64,000 nt of DNA from NCBI GenBank assembly GCA_026418625.1, contig JAOABA010000012.1, positions 1-64,000 on the forward strand, written 5' to 3'. This DNA is from Candidatus Kapaibacterium sp. (lineage in GTDB: Bacteria; Bacteroidota; Ignavibacteria; Kapaibacteriales; UBA2268). Below are positions 33,228 to 42,897 of the stretch, one piece after another. The translations under genes and the position numbers were made by a program. The notes under the pieces were generated by a model, which ran no database searches, was not told where the DNA came from, and saw only the letters and a program-made list of their open reading frames with translations. The first letter of the stretch is position 1. Each line of letters opens with the position of its first letter.

Positions 33228-35708
33228 ATGAAAACTTATTTCTACTGCTTAGTCTTACTGACAATAGCCATCAGTTCACTTCAAGCCCAGAAATTATCAT
33301 TTTATCACCAGCTGCAAAACATTAATGCTTTTAAGGATGGTTTCCATATTGCGACTTCAGATCAGGGAAACAAAGAAATTCCAAATATCTGTGCTGATGG
33401 ATCTGTTGCTACATTAATTCTTTATAGTCAATCCTCACCAATGTCGAGCAATTTTCGTTTAAAAATCAAAGAAGACTTACAAAATTACACTGAGCAATAC
33501 GGTCGAATAGAAAATTTACAATTCAAACAAAAAGAAAATCTTTTAATTGCAAAATACCGTCATCCTGTATTTATTACAAATGGAAAGACAGTCGATCAGT
33601 TAACTCTTCAAGTTTATAAGCCCGGACGGGGAAACGAGAGAGATACTATTGTCTATGAAACTTATATAAACATATTTAATGCACCTGTTTTAGCTTTAAC
33701 TTCCGTATTTGGAAAACCAGAATCATATTCAATGTTACTGCCGGCTATTCAAAAAATGTTATATCCTGATAAATCACCAAACGGAAACTATCCTAAAGAA
33801 GCTAAACAAGGTCTAATCTTTTTAGGCAACTTCGAAAACACTTCTGGAAGTCCATTCAAAGAAAATGAAAATATTATAAAAAGATTTATCAATGGAGTTA
33901 TTTTCTCTTTGAGAAAATCTGGATTTATAGCTGGAAAGGTTGATTTACTGACTCACGGAGTTTCGGGTTTACTTGCCAGACAGTGGATTCAGAGCAGAGA
34001 GTTTCAGAATAATATCAAAAGATTGATAACTATCAACACACCTCACTCTGGCACTCAATTAGCTGATCTTATATTATCTAGTCCTTTTTTTAATGCTGCT
34101 GAATATCCTATTCGAAGATTGTCAAATTATGACATAAGCGAGGGGGCAATCGAAAATATAAGCGTTAATTCGAAAGTATTAGCTGCCTTGAACAGAAGCA
34201 CAAGTCCAAATAAAGTTCCATCCCATACTATCAGCGGTGTTGACGAAGTTAATTTACTCGATGGTTATTTCGGAATGGCATTGATTGGTGTTGCAGGTCT
34301 TCTTCAAGGAAAATACAATTATCTTTATGACCGCTGTGAGAATCAGGATAAATACTGGCTTACTTGGCGAAGAATCAACCCCAAAAAATATAATGCTTTA
34401 CTTCCATATTATAATTATATGAAGGAAATGCTAATTGACTTTGATGATGCTCTTGGATACTATGTTCCACCAACAAAAATTTTAAATTTTATTTTTGATT
34501 ACCAACAAAGCGACGGATTTTCTGTGGCTCAGAGCCAGAATGGTGGCTTGCAGCAACCTTTTAACTATATTATGTATAGAATGCCTTACCATAAGGCTCT
34601 TTTTAACTATAGTTTAATTGAACATATTCCAGCACTTTTAGCTTCCGAATATAATTATAACTTTAGTAATGAAGGATTCAATCCCGAAGTTCTTAATACT
34701 AAAAAATTAGAGGAATTATTTTCTTTTATTCAAGGTCTTCATAATATTGAAATAAGCTTCATTGAAAAAAATGAAAATCCACATTCTATTGAAGCATTAG
34801 AGAACGAATCAGTAATAATTATGAGCCCTAAAGGCGGTGATACTTTTAAACCCGGTGAAACAGTTCAAATTGTTGTAAATCGCACCGACAGTGTTTCTGC
34901 TATTTGTGTAAGTGCAATAGCTCTTTCAGCACCTGATAATGGGACTTTTTCGAATTATACTACTCAAAAAACTGCAACATTCAATTATAAAGTTCCCGAT
35001 GAGGCTGTTGGTCCTGTTAAAATTCTTATTAGGGGTTATTTACCTGTAGCTGATACTAACGCTACTCCATACACAAAAGTTGATACTGTTACTATTAATA
35101 TTATTCCACAAGCTACTCTGAAAACAATTGAATTTGACAATGAAGCAATCAATATTGTAGAGGGTGAAAAAAGGGTATTAAGAGTATTTGGAAAATATTC
35201 AGATAATATAAAAAGAGATATTACTAATTTATTGACGAATTCTAATTTTAAGTCTGAAAAAAGTAATGTAGTTTCCCTTTCTAATAAGGTTGCTCAAGGT
35301 TTAAAATCTGGTGAATCTGAAGTAACAGTAACCTATAATTCACTTACTGCAGGAACATTATTTACTGTTATTTCCAAGCAAGATTTTGAAAATGCAGACA
35401 CAACCTTATCTGTTGAAGTCTTGAATGATAATTTAGACATTTTTAATAATATTTCTAATGTTTCAGTTTTCCCAAATCCCTCAAAAGGAAACATTAACCT
35501 TGAGTTTGAGCTTTTTAAACCTACCCATTGCAGTCTTAAAATAACTGACATTAACGGAAGATTAATTGATTTACCGATAGATGAATTTTTAGGTCAAGGA
35601 AAACATTCATACTCCATCAATCTTGAAAAACTGAATACAGGAGTTTATTTTTATTATTTTTCAGACGGCATTTCGACTATTAACGGAAAAATAAACTTAA
35701 TTAAGTAA
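33228..35708 (+). CDS. Secreted alpha/beta-hydrolase (lipase-like) protein with Ig-like domains and T9SS sorting domain
   Basis: An 826-residue protein with a signal peptide (MKTYFYCLVLLTIAISSLQAQ). Residues ~230-290 resemble the core of class I/PGAP1-like lipases: AGKVDLLTHGVSGLLARQWIQ...KRLITINTPHSGTQLADL. Where active members have GHSMGG, this one has THGVSG, so the nucleophile Ser appears to be Gly. An Ig-like region (SPKGGDTFKPGETVQIVV) and a BIG-type domain follow, then a T9SS type A sorting domain (VSVFPNPSKGNINLEFEL...NTGVYFYYFSDGISTINGKINLIK). It ends in a strong terminator and is divergent from the TPR-CHAT gene by about 140 bp. Confidence 0.75.
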   Translation: MKTYFYCLVLLTIAISSLQAQKLSFYHQLQNINAFKDGFHIATSDQGNKEIPNICADGSVATLILYSQSSPMSSNFRLKIKEDLQNYTEQYGRIENLQFKQKENLLIAKYRHPVFITNGKTVDQLTLQVYKPGRGNERDTIVYETYINIFNAPVLALTSVFGKPESYSMLLPAIQKMLYPDKSPNGNYPKEAKQGLIFLGNFENTSGSPFKENENIIKRFINGVIFSLRKSGFIAGKVDLLTHGVSGLLARQWIQSREFQNNIKRLITINTPHSGTQLADLILSSPFFNAAEYPIRRLSNYDISEGAIENISVNSKVLAALNRSTSPNKVPSHTISGVDEVNLLDGYFGMALIGVAGLLQGKYNYLYDRCENQDKYWLTWRRINPKKYNALLPYYNYMKEMLIDFDDALGYYVPPTKILNFIFDYQQSDGFSVAQSQNGGLQQPFNYIMYRMPYHKALFNYSLIEHIPALLASEYNYNFSNEGFNPEVLNTKKLEELFSFIQGLHNIEISFIEKNENPHSIEALENESVIIMSPKGGDTFKPGETVQIVVNRTDSVSAICVSAIALSAPDNGTFSNYTTQKTATFNYKVPDEAVGPVKILIRGYLPVADTNATPYTKVDTVTINIIPQATLKTIEFDNEAINIVEGEKRVLRVFGKYSDNIKRDITNLLTNSNFKSEKSNVVSLSNKVAQGLKSGESEVTVTYNSLTAGTLFTVISKQDFENADTTLSVEVLNDNLDIFNNISNVSVFPNPSKGNINLEFELFKPTHCSLKITDINGRLIDLPIDEFLGQGKHSYSINLEKLNTGVYFYYFSDGISTINGKINLIK

Positions 35709-35730
35709 TAATATTCATTTTATCACTTTA

Positions 35731-35767
35731 AAGCAGGAACTTTTGAATTAAAGTTCCTGCTTTTTTT
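35731..35767 (+). terminator. Rho-independent terminator
   Basis: Stem AGCAGGAACTTT / AAAGTTCCTGCT (12 bp, 6-base loop) followed by a run of T, 23 bases after the stop of the lipase-like gene. Confidence 0.88.
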
Positions 35768-35840
35768 GTTGAATTTCAAATTCTTACTGCATACTTACAT
35801 TTTTTGTTTTATTTTGCTTCTTTTTTTAGAACAAAAAATT

Positions 35841-36344
35841 TTGAAGCACGAAAAAGAAATAATTATTTATACAGATGGTGCTTGTCTTGGAAATCCCGGT
35901 CCGGGAGGGTATGCTGCAATTCTGTCATATCAAGGAAGAAAAAAGGAGATTTCCGGCGGCTATCGTATGACAACAAATAACAGGATGGAAATCAAAGCTG
36001 TCATAGAAGCTTTGAAAGCTATCAAATCACCTGAAAAATATAAAATCAAAATATTTACTGACTCCAGATTAATTGTGAATGCTTTCAACCTTGGTTGGTT
36101 AGAAAAATGGGAAACCAAGGGTTGGTTTCGAAAAGGAAGTGAAAAAGTCCAGAACAGTGACCTTTGGAAAGACTTAGTCAAACTTGCAAATGGTTTAAAC
36201 CTTGAAATAAATTGGGTAGAGGGACATTCAGGAATTACTGAAAATGAGCGATGTGATAAACTCTCAAAAGAGGAAGCATCGAGGTCAAATCTTCCACCAG
36301 ATATTAATTATGAGCAAGAAAAAGGATTGCAATTTTTTATTTAA
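35841..36344 (+). CDS. rnhA: Ribonuclease HI
   Basis: This enzyme of about 167 residues cleaves RNA in RNA/DNA hybrids. All catalytic acids are present: YTDGACLGNPGPGGYAAIL (Asp), TTNNRMEIKAVIEAL (Glu), IFTDSRLIVNAF (Asp) and GHSGITENERCDKLSKEEA (His and Asp). No ATG is suitably placed. A TTG at 35841 (KHEKEIIIYTDGAC follows) fits the normal family start, while the longer upstream open frame would add a spurious hydrophobic segment overlapping the preceding terminator. The start is therefore tentative. Confidence 0.9.
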   Translation: MKHEKEIIIYTDGACLGNPGPGGYAAILSYQGRKKEISGGYRMTTNNRMEIKAVIEALKAIKSPEKYKIKIFTDSRLIVNAFNLGWLEKWETKGWFRKGSEKVQNSDLWKDLVKLANGLNLEINWVEGHSGITENERCDKLSKEEASRSNLPPDINYEQEKGLQFFI

Positions 36345-36408
36345 ACAAAAAATGTGTGTAATTGAAAGTGGAGTAAATTTAACAGTAGTGTTGTAGTAAT
36401 TTCACAAA

Positions 36409-36846
36409 TTAGTAGTCTGATTTCCCTGATGGATTTGAATAGCTTATTTCTTTATTGTTTATATCATTGGAATTTTTGTAGCCGCAACAACGATTAACAA
36501 AATCTCTTAACTCTTCCTTCTCGCTGTTATTTAATTTGTTTAAAGTTTCTGAATTTAAAATTTCTGTATTAATGTCAGATGTCTGACTTTTTGACTTAGT
36601 AAAAGATGACAAATTGACATTCGCTGATGATTTACCAAATTGGATTCCGAAATATATGACATAAACTAAAGCTAATATGCCTATTGATTCAAGAAATGTG
36701 ATAGGATTAGTATCAAATAGATTTGTTATTCCTGTGTTCCAGGAAATCATTAAAACGATAGCAGATAAAGAAAGCAGCCCGCCAACAAAGACTATATAAA
36801 AAATTGAACGGGCTGCGATATTATTAAATAATTGAAATATTTTCAT
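36409..36846 (-). CDS. Small membrane protein of unknown function, downstream of an ECF sigma factor
   Basis: A 145-residue protein with two predicted membrane segments (about residues 14-36 and 48-66), then a polar Ser/Asn-rich tail containing EKEELRDFVNRCCGYKNSN. It begins 6 bp after the ECF sigma factor stop, so the two are co-transcribed. Position would suit an anti-sigma or sigma-linked membrane protein, but no anti-sigma motif is visible and function is unknown. Confidence 0.6.
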   Translation of the reverse strand: MKIFQLFNNIAARSIFYIVFVGGLLSLSAIVLMISWNTGITNLFDTNPITFLESIGILALVYVIYFGIQFGKSSANVNLSSFTKSKSQTSDINTEILNSETLNKLNNSEKEELRDFVNRCCGYKNSNDINNKEISYSNPSGKSDY

Positions 36847-36852
36847 TATACC

Positions 36853-37467
36853 CTAATTTTCGTTTAACGAGACATACAAGTCTTTTAAACGTTTTCGAAG
36901 ATGAAGCACGGCATATCTTTTTCTTGCCAGTAATGTATTTATATTAACGCCTGTATCTTCTGACATTTCCCTGAACGAGATACCTTCAAATTCGTTCTTA
37001 ACAAAGACTTCTCTTTGTTCGGGAGGAAGTTCAGCTAATCCAGCTTGTACCGACTCCCATATTGTTTTACGAATAAGATCGGATTCTGGTGTAGAAACTG
37101 CATCACCAAGAAAATTTTCGAAGGCATCAACACCATCTTCAGCCTGACCGGGTGTTTGCATATCGGAAAAAGTCTCTGCTCTTTTTTTCCTGTAAGAGTC
37201 AATAATCCTGTTTCGCACAGCCGTGAAAACCCACGAAGCAATATTCTCAATAGGCTTTTGCACATTAGCTGAAGCAGCTAAGACGTTAGTGAAGACATCC
37301 TGCAAAATATCTTCGGCTTCTTCCTGACTTCTAACTCTTTGGCGAATGAAGCCAAGAAATTTTTTTCTATCAGTCTTGAACAAATTCTCGATTTGCAAGG
37401 CTAAGTCCATAGATTCTCTCCTATTCATTGTTTGTAAATTATGACTATTTGTTTTCATCTTTTTCAT
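36853..37467 (-). CDS. ECF-type RNA polymerase sigma factor
   Basis: A 204-residue extracytoplasmic-function sigma factor. Region 2 is KKFLGFIRQRVRSQEEAEDILQDVFTNVLAAS...NIASWVFTAVRNRIIDSYRKKRAE. A linker of about 45 residues leads to region 4, ELPPEQREVFVKNEFEGISFREMSEDTGVNINTLLARKRYAVLHLRKRL, with its HTH. It directs RNA polymerase to a small regulon, often envelope-related. Several Met codons lie near the N-terminus (1, 4 and 14), and the first is taken. It is followed by the small membrane protein gene. Confidence 0.9.
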   Translation of the reverse strand: MKKMKTNSHNLQTMNRRESMDLALQIENLFKTDRKKFLGFIRQRVRSQEEAEDILQDVFTNVLAASANVQKPIENIASWVFTAVRNRIIDSYRKKRAETFSDMQTPGQAEDGVDAFENFLGDAVSTPESDLIRKTIWESVQAGLAELPPEQREVFVKNEFEGISFREMSEDTGVNINTLLARKRYAVLHLRKRLKDLYVSLNEN

Positions 37468-37668
37468 ATCCTTATATAGCAGATATTCTCTGCTTCTACA
37501 TAACTAATATTTCATAAATCATAGTATAAAATCTGTCATAAAACTCCGTTAAAATGTCATAATTCAAAACAATGAATTAAAAAATTTAAATTTTTGTTCA
37601 ATATCAATTCTTAAAACACAAAATTACAAAAAAAGTTACAAAATATTTTAGATATAACTAAATTTTTT

Positions 37669-39324
37669 TTAATCGAATTTCAACATAGGAATTTTTATGC
37701 CAAATTTTTTAGCATTATTAATTGCTCTCTCATATCCTGCATCACTATGTCTGATAATACCCATCATCGGGTCAAATGTTAGCACCCTTTTAAGTCTCAT
37801 TTCAGCTTCCTCAGTTCCATCTGCTACAACTACTACACCTGCGTGAAGTGATAATCCCATACCGACACCTCCACCGTGGTGGAAAGATACCCAAGAGGCT
37901 CCTCCGATAGCATTAAGAGCAAAATTAAAATAAACCCAATCAGCAATTGCATCTGACCCATCTAACATACTTTCCGTTTCGCGATAGGGAGATGCAACCG
38001 AACCACAATCAAGGTGATCACGTCCGATAACTATGGGAGCTTTTACTTCCCCTGATTTAACCATTTCGTTGAATAATAATCCGGCTTTCATCCTGTCGCC
38101 ATAACCCAACCAGCATATTCTTGCAGGTAAAGCCTGAAATCCAACATGCTTCTGAGCCTGCTTAATCCAGTTGTGCAGCGAAGTATCTTCTGGGAATAAC
38201 TCCATAATCCTCTTATCTGTTCGATAAATATCCTCGGGATCTCCCGACAGAGCTACCCATCTGAAAGGTCCCTTCCCATCACAAAACAGAGGTCTGATAT
38301 AAGCAGGAACGAACCCGGGAAAATCAAAAGCATTTGGAACGTTTCCGTATTCTTTTGCTATTCCCCTGATGTTATTTCCATAGTCGAATACCACTGCACC
38401 CTTCTTCTGAAATTCAAGCATTGCAATAACGTGAATAGCTATAGATTTATATGCTTCCTCGAGATATTTTTCAGGATTCTCAATCCTTAATTTATCAGCT
38501 TCCTCTTTTGAGTAATTTGCAGGATAATATCCGTTAAGCGGATCGTGTGCCGCAGTCTGGTCTGTCAAAATGTCAGGGACAATGCCTCTTTTAAGTATTT
38601 CTGGTAAAATTTCTGCTGCATTTCCAACCAAACCAACTGAACAAGCAGTTTTCTCATCAACATTTTTCCTTATTATTTCTAATGCTTCATCGAGGCTGCT
38701 TGTTTTCATTTGGCAATAGCCATCGTGAATTCTTTTATCAATTCTTTTTTCATCAATTTCAATTGTTAGAGAAGCAGCTCCGGCAAAATAGGCAGCGAGA
38801 GGCTGAGCTCCGCCCATTCCACCCATTCCGGCAGTTAATAAAAATCTTCCGTTTAGTGTTCCGCCAAAATGCTGTCTTGCAACTTCTGCAAAAGTTTCAT
38901 AAGTTCCCTGCAAAATTCCCTGAGTTCCTATATAAATCCAGCTACCGGCAGTCATTTGACCATACATAATCAAACCCATTTTGTCGAGTCTTCGAAATTC
39001 ATCCCAAGTCGCCCATTTTGGAACTAAGTTAGCGTTTGCTATGATTACTCTTGGTGCCAAACTGTAAGTTTGAACAACGCCAACTGGTTTCCCGGATTGA
39101 ACAAGCAAAGTTTCATCGGGATTCATATTCTTTAGCGTTTCGATAATGGCATCGTAGCACTCCCAATTTCTTGCAGCTTTTCCATATCCACCATAAACAA
39201 TTAAATCTTCAGGCTTTTCAGCGTTTTCCGGATCCAAATTGTGCTGAATCATTCTGTAAGCAGCTTCAATCTGCCAGTTTTTGCAAGTTAATTCAGTGCC
39301 TCTCGGAACTTTTACTGTTCTCAT
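37669..39324 (-). CDS. hutU: Urocanate hydratase
   Basis: This 551-residue NAD-dependent enzyme converts urocanate to imidazolone propionate, the second step of histidine degradation. Hallmarks are [88 protein letters not shown] and [18 protein letters not shown]. Length is normal. No other hut gene is in the window. A DUF971 gene lies 60 bp upstream on the same strand, and the two may share a transcript. Confidence 0.95.
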   Translation of the reverse strand: MRTVKVPRGTELTCKNWQIEAAYRMIQHNLDPENAEKPEDLIVYGGYGKAARNWECYDAIIETLKNMNPDETLLVQSGKPVGVVQTYSLAPRVIIANANLVPKWATWDEFRRLDKMGLIMYGQMTAGSWIYIGTQGILQGTYETFAEVARQHFGGTLNGRFLLTAGMGGMGGAQPLAAYFAGAASLTIEIDEKRIDKRIHDGYCQMKTSSLDEALEIIRKNVDEKTACSVGLVGNAAEILPEILKRGIVPDILTDQTAAHDPLNGYYPANYSKEEADKLRIENPEKYLEEAYKSIAIHVIAMLEFQKKGAVVFDYGNNIRGIAKEYGNVPNAFDFPGFVPAYIRPLFCDGKGPFRWVALSGDPEDIYRTDKRIMELFPEDTSLHNWIKQAQKHVGFQALPARICWLGYGDRMKAGLLFNEMVKSGEVKAPIVIGRDHLDCGSVASPYRETESMLDGSDAIADWVYFNFALNAIGGASWVSFHHGGGVGMGLSLHAGVVVVADGTEEAEMRLKRVLTFDPMMGIIRHSDAGYERAINNAKKFGIKIPMLKFD

Positions 39325-39384
39325 TTTAAATTCTCTTTGTCTATTAAATTTATTAGTTTTTTTTTAATTAATCATCGAAACAAT

Positions 39385-39738
39385 TTATTTATCCATCAAT
39401 TCATCTAATTGTTTCACAGATAATGAAAATTTTTCAAAAATTTCTCTTAGATTTTCCCAAGTATATATTCCCGTATTATGTCCATCCCCCCAAGTGGCTT
39501 GAATGGCATAATTCCCAACAGGCTCGAGGGACTTTAAATCATTTTTTCCGGGTGTCATCATCTGAAACATTGGCTTAGCAACTTGTTTTCCGGCAATTTC
39601 CTCACCTTTGCATAATGCACAGGGACATTCATTTCTGAATGTTTCAAGTTTAATTGTCCCACTGAATCCATCTTGCCATTCACAATATAATAAAAATGGT
39701 TTAGTCCGTCTTATAATTGTTGGTTTTAAATTTTTCAT
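39385..39738 (-). CDS. DUF971 / gamma-butyrobetaine-hydroxylase-like N-terminal domain protein
   Basis: A 117-residue single-domain protein: FLLYCEWQDGFSGTIKLETFRNECPCALCKGE and LEPVGNYAIQATWGDGHNTGIYTWENLREI are typical of DUF971. The CxxC (CPCALC) and the WxDGH motif suggest zinc or iron-sulfur-related binding, as in proteins linked to iron-sulfur assembly. The precise role is not established here. It is upstream of hutU. Confidence 0.85.
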   Translation of the reverse strand: MKNLKPTIIRRTKPFLLYCEWQDGFSGTIKLETFRNECPCALCKGEEIAGKQVAKPMFQMMTPGKNDLKSLEPVGNYAIQATWGDGHNTGIYTWENLREIFEKFSLSVKQLDELMDK

Positions 39739-39821
39739 TTTTAATTTTTAGTTTTACAGAACATCAAAATTACAAAAAAAAGATTAATTTGATATTCGTT
39801 CTTTAATGAATTTTTTATTTA

Positions 39822-40352
39822 GTGTATAATAAATATCAAATATTATCAAAAATAACTGCATTAATGCTGATAATAATGATCCCATTCAGCTTAAACGGAA
39901 TCATTGTTTTCAAGCATATTTGTAATTCTACAAATACAGTAAAATTCTATCTTTATGTGAATGAAAAATGCAGCGACGAAAAGGAAGATACCTGCTGTAA
40001 CGAAACTATTTCAAAACCCACTGAAGAATCTTGCTGCGAGGACACTCACTCTGATTGTGAATCTTCACATAAAAATTCAGAAATGAATAATATTTATAAG
40101 TCTGAAGATTGCTGCTTTGATGATTCACAAATTTTTTCAGTAAAGGCTGACCTACTTAACAAAGATAAAATTACAAAAATCTTTTATCAATCTGTATTTT
40201 ATTTACTTCACTATGAAAAAATAAAATCTGACACTGAAAACCTTTATTTGACAAAATCAGAAATTTTACTTTTTAGTCCTCCGACCTCAAAAATAATTTC
40301 ATTTATTGTTAGCCATTCATCAGATAAATCTTCTGACAGTTACCTTTCTTGA
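39822..40352 (+). CDS. Small secreted Cys-rich protein next to a TonB receptor (HYC_CC_PP-like)
   Basis: A 176-residue protein with an N-terminal hydrophobic segment, then HICN, several CC pairs (DTCCNE, ESCCED, EDCCFDD) and SPP near the C-terminus (LLFSPPTSKI). This order (H-x-C, CC, PP) resembles the small HYC_CC_PP proteins of Bacteroidota, which are frequently encoded just upstream of TonB-dependent receptors. The cysteines suggest metal binding, possibly copper. GTG at 39822 is used because it gives a charged n-region. ATG at 39864 is an alternative. The receptor follows about 70 bp downstream. Confidence 0.6.
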   Translation: MYNKYQILSKITALMLIIMIPFSLNGIIVFKHICNSTNTVKFYLYVNEKCSDEKEDTCCNETISKPTEESCCEDTHSDCESSHKNSEMNNIYKSEDCCFDDSQIFSVKADLLNKDKITKIFYQSVFYLLHYEKIKSDTENLYLTKSEILLFSPPTSKIISFIVSHSSDKSSDSYLS

Positions 40353-40421
40353 TAAATAAATCTTTAAAAATCCATATCGGAATTTTTGAATTTTCAATTA
40401 ATTTTTCAAGAAAGGAAAAAA

Positions 40422-42629
40422 ATGAAAACAATAACAAAAATATTTTTACTATTATTATATATTATCCCTTTAAATATATCTTTTGCAGAAGAGAAATTAA
40501 CCGGAATCGTTTACGGTATTGACACAGAGGGAAATAAAACAGTTCTTGTGAATGCTAATCTTTCTTGGTTGGGATCAAAAACTGGTGCTATTACTGACAA
40601 AGACGGAAAATTCTCTATTAATAAAATTCAGGGAAATTCAAATCTAATTGTCAGCTATACTGGTTTTAAGAGAGATACGATCAATGTTGATTTTAAAGCG
40701 GATTTCATCGAAATTACTCTCAAAGAAGACCTAAAAACCAAAGAAATCGAAGTAACAGCAAAACAACCTTCCCTTTTAATCTCTGAATCCGGAAGCGTTA
40801 AAACAGAAATAATAACCGAACGAGGTTTAAAAAAAGCGGCTTGCTGCAATCTTTCTGAAAGTTTCGTTACCAACCCTTCGGTTGATGTTTCTTATACAGA
40901 CGCCATCACCGGAGCCAAGCAAATCCAGCTTCTTGGTTTGCAAGGTTCTTATGTCCAATTACTTACTGAACAAATGCCCGATTTAAGGGGTTTAGCTTCG
41001 AGTTTTGGTCTTACTTATGTGCCGGGTCCGTGGATGGAATCAATCCAGCTTTCAAAAGGCACTTCATCTGTTGTCAATGGCTATGAGTCAATCACAGGAC
41101 AAATCAACGTAGAATACAAAAAACCTGCTCAAAGTGAAAAACTATATCTTAATTTTTATGCTGATCATTCGGCAAGGTTCGAAGGAAACGCTTATTCAGC
41201 ATATAGATTTAATCCAGATTTCAGCTCTATTCTGTTATTAAGTTCTAATTTACATCAAGTGAACCACGATTACAATTCAGATGGCTTTTTGGATAAGCCC
41301 TTAATCAAATATCTTAATCTCTCGAACCGCTGGGATTACACTTCTGGGGTTTGGGAATCCAAATTTGGCGTAGGAGCTATGCTCGAGGAAAGAAAATCAG
41401 GGCAGGTTAATTATTTCACTCAAAACAAACCCGATTTCTTTGGCAGTTTGATAAAAACTCAACGGTATGAAGCTTATGCCAAAAATGGTTTCATTCTTGA
41501 TGAAGAAGGAGAAACAACCATTGGAACAATCGTAAAATTCAATTATCATAATCAAAACTCAACATTTGGAAAAAATATTTATGACGGATTGCAAAAGACA
41601 TTTTACACAAATCTGCTCTATCAATCAGAATTAATTCATAATCTAGTAAAATATGTTGTCGGTTTTAGCTATACTTATGATAATTATTCCGAAAAACTTA
41701 ATTCAGACATTCTTGCGCGAAATGAATCTGTCCCGGGCGTATTCGGTGAGTTCAATATAATCCCAATCGAAAGTATGAACATACAAGCAGGTTTTCGAGC
41801 AGATTATCATAATCTTTTTGGAACATTTTTAACACCAAGACTACATATTAAATATGACCTTGATGACAACACTGTCATAAGAGGGTCATTCGGTAAGGGT
41901 TACCATATAGCTAATATTCTTGCTGAAAATATCGGACTGCTTTCATCCTCAAGAAGTTTTATTTTTCTCGAACAGCTTAAACCTGAAGAGGCCTGGAATT
42001 ATGGTTTAAACCTAAGCCATACATTCGAATTATTTGATACCGAATTTAATTTTAATGCAGAGTATTACAGAACCGTCTTTATTAATCAGGTGATAGTGGA
42101 CTTAGATCAAGATCCACAGAGTGTCTTTTTCTATAATCTGAAAGGTAAATCATATTCTAATTCATATCAATTTGATTTGACTTTTGAGCCGTTTTCGAAC
42201 TTCGAAGTTCTTACCGCTTTAAGAATCAATGATGTTATGACTACAATTAATAATGAGCTAACAAGAAAACCGATGGTAAGTGATTACAAAGCTTTGGTTA
42301 ATTTGGCATATTCTACCCCTGACGACGATTGGAAATTCGACTTAACTGCAGAATTAAACGGAAAAGGAAGGTTGCCAGATACCAAGAAAAATCCTGAAGA
42401 ATATCAGCTTGATGAGTATTATCCCGCTTTTGTCTTGTTCCACGGGCAGATAACAAAGACTATTGGATTATTGGAATTTTATTTGGGAGCCGAAAATATC
42501 TTCAATTACCGTCAGATGAACCCGATAATTGCTTATGACCAACCATTTAGTAAGTATTTCGATAGTTCAATTATCTGGGGTCCGGTAATGGGAAGAATGA
42601 TTTATATCGGGTTAAGATATGCTTTGTGA
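40422..42629 (+). CDS. TonB-dependent outer-membrane receptor, probably for copper or another metal
   Basis: A protein of about 735 residues: signal peptide, a carboxypeptidase-regulatory-like N-terminal beta-sandwich (AITDKDGKFSINKIQGNSNLIVSYTGFKRDTINV), a plug domain, and a 22-strand-type barrel ending SIIWGPVMGRMIYIGLRYAL with terminal aromatic context. The plug has KKAACCNLSESFVTNPSVDVSYTDAITGAKQIQLLGL. This ACCNLSESF-VDV motif marks a receptor subgroup of this phylum often linked to copper or other metals, and the CC pair mirrors the upstream Cys-rich protein. It ends in a strong terminator. The substrate is inferred. Confidence 0.8.
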   Translation: MKTITKIFLLLLYIIPLNISFAEEKLTGIVYGIDTEGNKTVLVNANLSWLGSKTGAITDKDGKFSINKIQGNSNLIVSYTGFKRDTINVDFKADFIEITLKEDLKTKEIEVTAKQPSLLISESGSVKTEIITERGLKKAACCNLSESFVTNPSVDVSYTDAITGAKQIQLLGLQGSYVQLLTEQMPDLRGLASSFGLTYVPGPWMESIQLSKGTSSVVNGYESITGQINVEYKKPAQSEKLYLNFYADHSARFEGNAYSAYRFNPDFSSILLLSSNLHQVNHDYNSDGFLDKPLIKYLNLSNRWDYTSGVWESKFGVGAMLEERKSGQVNYFTQNKPDFFGSLIKTQRYEAYAKNGFILDEEGETTIGTIVKFNYHNQNSTFGKNIYDGLQKTFYTNLLYQSELIHNLVKYVVGFSYTYDNYSEKLNSDILARNESVPGVFGEFNIIPIESMNIQAGFRADYHNLFGTFLTPRLHIKYDLDDNTVIRGSFGKGYHIANILAENIGLLSSSRSFIFLEQLKPEEAWNYGLNLSHTFELFDTEFNFNAEYYRTVFINQVIVDLDQDPQSVFFYNLKGKSYSNSYQFDLTFEPFSNFEVLTALRINDVMTTINNELTRKPMVSDYKALVNLAYSTPDDDWKFDLTAELNGKGRLPDTKKNPEEYQLDEYYPAFVLFHGQITKTIGLLEFYLGAENIFNYRQMNPIIAYDQPFSKYFDSSIIWGPVMGRMIYIGLRYAL

Positions 42630-42674
42630 ATTTTTTTATAAGTCTAGTAATTGATATTTTCATCAACTAATAAT

Positions 42675-42705
42675 AAAGCCGCCTTAGTTAATTAGGCGGC
42701 TTTTT
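42675..42705 (+). terminator. Rho-independent terminator of the TonB-receptor gene
   Basis: AAAGCCGCCT (42675-42684) pairs with AGGCGGCTTT (42694-42703) and is followed by T residues, 46 bases past the receptor stop. Confidence 0.85.
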
Positions 42706-42749
42706 ACATATTGATTTTTAACCAGATAGGATCAAATAATTTGATAATA

Positions 42750-42840
42750 TGCAATTATCATTTTGAGCCGTAGGCGAAATATCCCTTCAAAAACATAATG
42801 AATTCTTCCAAACTTCATTTGTCAGAATGACCAAAATAAT
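42750..42840 (-). repeat. Diverged fragment of the dispersed repeat
   Basis: The sequence around TTTTGAGCCGTAGGCGAAAT and then CAAACTTCATTTGTCAGAAT is a degraded inverted copy of the repeat found at 7.3-8.1, 26.3 and 29 kb. No gene lies in 42706-42897. Confidence 0.5.
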
Positions 42841-42897
42841 TTTATCTCACATATTCATTTTGTAATTATATGATTTATCTCGGTTTAAGAGAATAAA

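Noticed and set aside
37669-39738. A histidine-degradation (hut) operon
   Set aside because: Only hutU is present. The neighbouring gene is DUF971 and no hutH, hutI or hutG lies within the window.
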